In this document: in pieces, positions 60,250 through 64,000 of the stretch
Layout: each line of letters opens with the position of its first letter
How positions within the stretch are numbered: position 1 is the first letter of the stretch
From: Sipunculus nudus
Lineage: Eukaryota > Annelida > Sipuncula > Golfingiida > Sipunculidae
Direction of reading: 5' to 3'
Assembly (NCBI GenBank): GCA_026874595.1
Contig: CM049320.1
Location: forward strand, 51,284,714 to 51,348,713
DNA: 64,000 nucleotides
The notes under the pieces: generated by a model
Database searches by the model: none
Told to the model about the DNA's origin: nothing
What the model saw: the letters and a program-made list of their open reading frames with translations, nothing else
Program-made: the position numbers and the translations under genes

Positions 60250-61119
60250 TACGGTGGTTCGTATAGGACATGCACAACATTATTTTTATCTCGTTCCCAC
60301 GAGATAGTATCTCGTTCCCACGCGTTTGTATCTCTTGGCCACGCGATAATTATCTCGTTCCCACGCGTTAGTATCTCGTGGCCACGCAATAATTATCTCG
60401 TTCCCACGCGTTAGTATCTCGTGGCAACGCGATAATTATCTCGTTCCCACGCGATAGAAGAATGAGCAAATTTCTCGTAAAAAGGTCTTCTTAACCCCTC
60501 CCCTAGTCATAATGAAGTGGCATGGCTGAGACCTTTTGTTGTTAGCTTCTTACTTGAGACATAACACAAACCGACATGTTGTTTACCCTGTTCGGTATAC
60601 CCGAAATTAAATAACCCCAACCCTAGTCCTAAAAAATAAGATTTCTGGGAAGGTAAAATACAAACAAGTGTTTCAGCTTAATTCATATTTGGTACACAAG
60701 GGTTTATATCACCCTTACCCTAAAACAAACTCAATACAGTTTTCCATGAACAAATAAAAATGGGCTAGTTGAACCAACGCAATGAAATGGTGAACCAACG
60801 CAATGAAAACTGCTGAAATTTACCTCAAAGCATTCGGCGCAAACACACATACAACGAAACACATACAAACAATTTACGCTGCATCGACGCTCGATATAAA
60901 ACAGACCACAGACATTCTTGTCCAAATGAGGGTTTGAGCTATAGCATGGCATACTAACGCGTGGCCACGCGATACTAACGCGTGGGAACGAGATAATTAT
61001 CGCGTGGGAACGAGATACTATCTCGTGGGAACGAGATAATTATCGCGTGGCCACGAGATACTATCGCGTGGGAACGAGATAAAAAATAATTTTTTGCATG
61101 TCCTATACGAGCCACCGTA
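60250..61119. mobile_element. 870 bp inverted-repeat element with palindromic tandem arrays
   Basis: Ends are TACGGTGGTTCGTATAGGAC on the left and its near-complement (TACGGTGGCTCGTATAGGAC read in reverse) on the right, flanked by TATAGT on both sides (60244-60249, 61120-61125). Inside each end lies an array of ~18-20 bp units alternating TATCTCGTTCCCACGCGATA and ATCTCGTGGCCACGCGTTAG-like forms, in opposite orientation at the two ends (about 60288-60465 and 60955-61082). The core has no transposase; it holds a 21 bp duplication (GAACCAACGCAATGAAA, near 60770 and 60791). It interrupts the LINE 3' UTR, which reads continuously when the element is set aside. Confidence 0.75.
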
Positions 61120-61182
61120 TATAGTATAGTAAAATAAGATACAATTAAAAACATTATGATGCATCGTTAGATATTCACGCTT

Positions 61183-62530
61183 CTATTTATGATATAGACA
61201 TTCATTCCAATGTGTTTGTATTCTACCAGCTTGTACATTCATGTTGTTTACAAGACAGCGTATGAGAGGATTGGCTGAGCATTCAATTCGTCTAATAAAA
61301 GCGAATATACATTTCCTCAACACAGCCTCGAAATTATTAAAACCATGTTTCACAAACATAAGACTAGCACTATCATTCCGTTGATAACCTAATAATTTAC
61401 GGTGCACATTATTGAATGCAACACGTAATTTATTGAAACAAGACCTATAATCAGTCCATAGAAACGAGCAGTAAAAAGCGAGACAATAACTTTTGAACAG
61501 CTGAATTTTGACAGCGTTAGTACAATGGGAAAAGTCACGTAAAAGTATATTAGAGCGTACATACAAAAGTCTCGTTTGACGCATCATATCGTCATCATCT
61601 TTACAACTGTCACTGAATATATAACCAAGATACTTAGCATTTTTTGCATTTTCGATCGGTGTGTCATCAATACTAACACTAGGGTAAGTTAATTTACATT
61701 TTTTGGGTTTAAATACCATATACAACGTTTTGGCAGGATTAAGCGAGATATTATGTAATTGACTATAAGACACACAAACATCTAAGAGTTTCTGCAAGCC
61801 TGATGGACTAGGTGCAACAAGACAAAAATCATCAGCGTAAATTAAATGGTTCATACATACCTCACTAACATAACAACCAGCGTTACAAAGTAACAAGTTC
61901 GCCGACAAGGAGTCTATATATAAAGCAACAATTTCGGAGACAATATACCCCCTTGTCTTACCCCGTTAGAGATATTAAAGAAACTTGAAGTAGTGTAACC
62001 ACATTTTATACATAGACGTTGATTCCGATACCAATATAGTAAGATTCGAACCACAATGAGTGGAACACCACGAGTGGTTAGTTTATCAAATAGTATCCAG
62101 TGATAAATTCTATCAAACGCTTTGGAGGCATCTAAAAAACAAGTATAGACTGGACTGTTATGATCTCTGTAGTACTGAATTACACTTTTTAGGGTATAAA
62201 TGCACATATATGTAGAGTGAGCTTTTTTAAAGCCAAATTGATAATCAGACGTTACCAGATAACAGTCAATACATTCAAGCAAAATTAGTTCTAGAAGTTT
62301 CGAGCAGGCAGTAACTAGCGTTATCGGCCTATAGTTACTCTTCTCGCTACAGTCACCAGACTTATTTTTAATCAAAGGTACAAGAGCAGATTGCATAAAC
62401 TTATCAGGCAAATAACCATGAAGCAAAAAAGCAGTAAATAGAAGGGATAGGAGAACACAAATAAGTTTACTTGCATAAATGAAGTGCTCAGCCGCAAGAC
62501 CATCCACACCACAAGCTTTGATGAAAATAT
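61183..62530 (-). pseudogene. LINE reverse transcriptase, one frameshift
   Basis: Minus strand. The first frame (to 61914) contains ACGVDGLAAEHF, KNKSGDCSEKSNYRPITLV (finger region), QFGFKKAHST, the catalytic FLDASKAFDR (about 62135-62109) and NGVRQGGILSPKL. A single frameshift near 61914 leads to the second frame with the catalytic HLIYADDFCLVAPSPSGLQK (YADD at 61839-61828), KYLGYIF and a C-terminal region ending at 61183. All main RT motifs are in order, but the shift and the missing N-terminal endonuclease make it inactive. It copies LINE RNA into DNA at the target site in intact relatives. Confidence 0.8.
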
Positions 62531-62605
62531 ACATGAATACCGAAGCGAATAAAATGCATACGGAAATGTGAGAGAGCGTAGCTATGTAAGGTTTGTTGCC
62601 CTTAA

Positions 62606-62606
62606 T

Positions 62607-62670
<64 letters not shown>
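62606..62670. repeat. (AC)n/(AT)n microsatellite
   Basis: ACACACACAC followed by about 55 bp of AT repeat. The Tyr/Ile frames across it are artefacts. Confidence 0.95.
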
Positions 62671-62673
<3 letters not shown>

Positions 62674-63112
62674 TATATGCACATATGCGCACACAAACAC
62701 ATACACATACATATACAAATATATACATAAAATGAAGACAATAAATGCAAGTATATATACAATTCATCTCAAATCTTACACTAGGTCGCATATATGCAGA
62801 GGCAGAAAGGTCACTTGATGCACTGAAAACGCCATTTGCAAAGCTCAGGCTTATCGATCTGACTTCCATGTCGCTAGATGCCCTTGTTGAATTTGTTTTA
62901 ATTATTTTTTGCGGGCCCCCGCATATTATAAAAACGTTGACAGAAACAAAACAAGCAGCCTGTGTGCAGTGATATCCACGTTTTCTGGTCTATTTAAGAT
63001 AGTATTTTATAAAAGCTCAAAGTGTTAGGCCTACTTTTTGTTTATAAAGGGTAGATAGGTGATTGGGTTCCTTTAACAATAGCCCATACATCCATTTTAG
63101 TTTAAATAATAC

Positions 63113-63115
<3 letters not shown>
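62671..63115. other. Spacer
   Basis: A 75-codon + frame at 62745-62972 has no recognisable motif. Nothing else supported. Confidence 0.4.
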
Positions 63116-63178
<63 letters not shown>

Positions 63179-63184
63179 TATATA
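63116..63184. repeat. (TA)n microsatellite
   Basis: About 68 bp of TA repeat with one GTATA interruption. Confidence 0.95.
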
Positions 63185-63241
63185 AGGGTAATCTGTGAAT
63201 CTGCATGGCTCCATATATCATCTTATATTAATAGTGTAATA

Positions 63242-63275
63242 CCCCCCCCCCCCCCCCCACCACCACCACCACCAT
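63242..63275. repeat. Poly-C / (CCA)n tract
   Basis: A C-run of about 16 followed by five ACC units and CATATACAC. Confidence 0.95.
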
Positions 63276-63464
63276 ATACACACATTTTTTTTTTTTTCCT
63301 AATTTAAATTACTGAATCTTCACTTGTGTATGTGGTTACTGGATAACGTCCAGATGTTAATCGTGAGCATGTTTCAGCAGACATAGATAGTTCAATTTAA
63401 AACTACCGAATCCTATCACCTCCACCAAAAAATAGTACCAAAGTAGACCCTTGCGTGGAGCCTA

Positions 63465-63601
63465 GGGTCATGTCTGTACATGTCCGTGTGCGCTTGCGCG
63501 AGAGTGGCGCCTATTTCAAAATGGCAGGACTTCCGGCGTAAACAAAATTTTGACATTAGCGACCGGCTCATGTCTGATCAAGGAGAACACAGGCCAGAAA
63601 C
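63465..63601 (+). promoter_or_regulatory. WRAP73 promoter region
   Basis: Moderately CpG-rich stretch (GTGCGCTTGCGCGAGAGTGG) without TATA. It carries a YY1-like CAAAATGGC followed at once by an ETS-like ACTTCCGGC (about 63517-63538), a pairing common in housekeeping promoters, 60-80 nt upstream of the ATG. Confidence 0.5.
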
Positions 63602-63670
63602 ATGAATTTCTCCGAACTGTTCAACCAGTCGGACCAGCTGTGTCGCTTCTCACCTGATGGACAGTATCTG
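63602..63670 (+). CDS. WRAP73: WRAP73 first coding exon (WD-repeat protein)
   Basis: ATG at 63602 opens 23 codons, MNFSELFNQSDQ then LCRFSPDGQYL, ending at the donor GTACGG (63671), phase 0. The MNFSE-x-F start, (L)C-(K/R)-FSPDG-(K/Q)-YL and the exon break after YL match the conserved N-terminus of WRAP73 (WDR8), a WD40 beta-propeller protein that works at centrosomes and spindle poles. FSPDG-x-YL is the first strand of WD repeat 1. An AAAC precedes the ATG, and the CpG-rich YY1/ETS promoter fits a housekeeping gene. The remaining exons lie outside the window, so integrity of the full gene cannot be judged. Confidence 0.8.
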
Positions 63671-64000
63671 GTACGGAACAGTCTCTTCTTTAAATTTACA
63701 TCAATAAATGCAAGACTTTGGAAGTTACGTTGAGTCAAGATCAAACCTGTCAGTGATAATGTTAGCCGGTGTCATGTCAGTTCACCAGGTCTAACATAGT
63801 ACACAAGTCACAAGTGTCCAAAGGTGGACTATCCTGTCTTCTGAGTGTACGCTATTCCTTCACCCCTGTTCACCTGTTTATTCGTGTTAAGTTTTTTTTT
63901 ATACAATGCACTAAAGCTTTCCATAAAGTGGCAGTGTGTAAAACCCGGACCCCACGGATCCCGGACCCCAAAAACCAATTTCCACACTGTCGATTATATA
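63671..64000 (+). other. Start of WRAP73 intron 1
   Basis: Begins GTACGGAACAG. No further exon seen before the window ends. A short direct repeat of CCCGGACCCCA lies at about 63943-63970. Confidence 0.6.

Larger units (their letters stand above)
60188..62565 (-). mobile_element. CR1/Jockey-like LINE, 5'-truncated, nested with a MITE
   Basis: The RT region occupies 62530-61183. The 3' UTR continues past a nested element (60250-61119) to TATGGGCTGTGGCCTGAAATAAAC (minus strand, AATAAA about 60205-60200). The end is a short tandem motif (ACTTCTATTATAA ACTTCTAT). Short 3' tandem repeats and truncated 5' ends are usual for CR1/L2/Jockey-group LINEs. The endonuclease domain is missing; the 5' side runs into an (AC)/(AT)n tract. 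Confidence 0.65.

Overview
Animal nuclear DNA, most likely from a marine invertebrate and plausibly a mollusc (the lineage is an inference). There are no bacterial-style operons. Coding signals are short, splice-bounded and far apart. Most of the window is AT-rich spacer with long (TA)n, poly-G and poly-C tracts, minisatellites and decayed transposons. The clearest host gene is the first coding exon of WRAP73 (WD-repeat family) at 63602-63670 on the + strand, with a CpG-rich promoter; the rest of that gene lies beyond the right edge. A sushi/CCP-domain exon (15283-15464, +) and a possible terminal exon with a poly(A) signal (16741-17054, +) may belong to one surface-protein gene. A lysine-rich candidate first exon sits in a CpG-rich block at about 3.3 kb (- strand).

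Left third (1-19 kb): SINE-like and hAT-like fragments; a CpG-rich block at 2.56-3.79 kb; a nearly perfect 375 bp tandem duplication of a pogo/Tigger-like element (5349-6098); a ~38 bp minisatellite (9.74-10.2 kb); a diverged minisatellite interrupted by a hAT-like insertion (11.6-12.9 kb); a GC-rich CGTGTCG-dense element (14.45-14.9 kb); and an L1/Tx1-like reverse transcriptase relic (18.0-18.9 kb).

Centre (19.05-48.27 kb): a tandem segmental array of four diverged units, each opening with a 28 bp minisatellite (consensus near GATGAGGGACGTATTATGCT + GATGCCTT). Each unit carries the same compact gene module: a TATA-like box, a splice donor a constant ~159 nt downstream, an intron of 420-470 bp, an acceptor, and an ATG opening a 55-60 codon single-pass membrane micropeptide. 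A further acceptor, about 1.1-1.4 kb downstream of the coding exon, opens a short exon with an early TAA and, in three copies, an AATAAA. Among the first 38 codons, 13 of the 18 variable codons differ only silently, which argues for a protein under selection. I do not recognise the family. This is the best candidate for something undescribed.

Right part (48.3-64 kb): a degenerate Ty3/Gypsy LTR retrotransposon on the - strand (about 50000-54322) with LTR remnants, primer-binding site, gag with two zinc knuckles, protease, RT, RNase H remnant and integrase; a 5'-truncated hAT (DUF4371-type) transposase relic (54471-55955, -); a CR1/Jockey-like LINE (60.2-62.5 kb, -) whose 3' UTR is split by an 870 bp inverted-repeat element built of short palindromic tandem repeats (60250-61119); simple repeats; and then the WRAP73 promoter and first exon.
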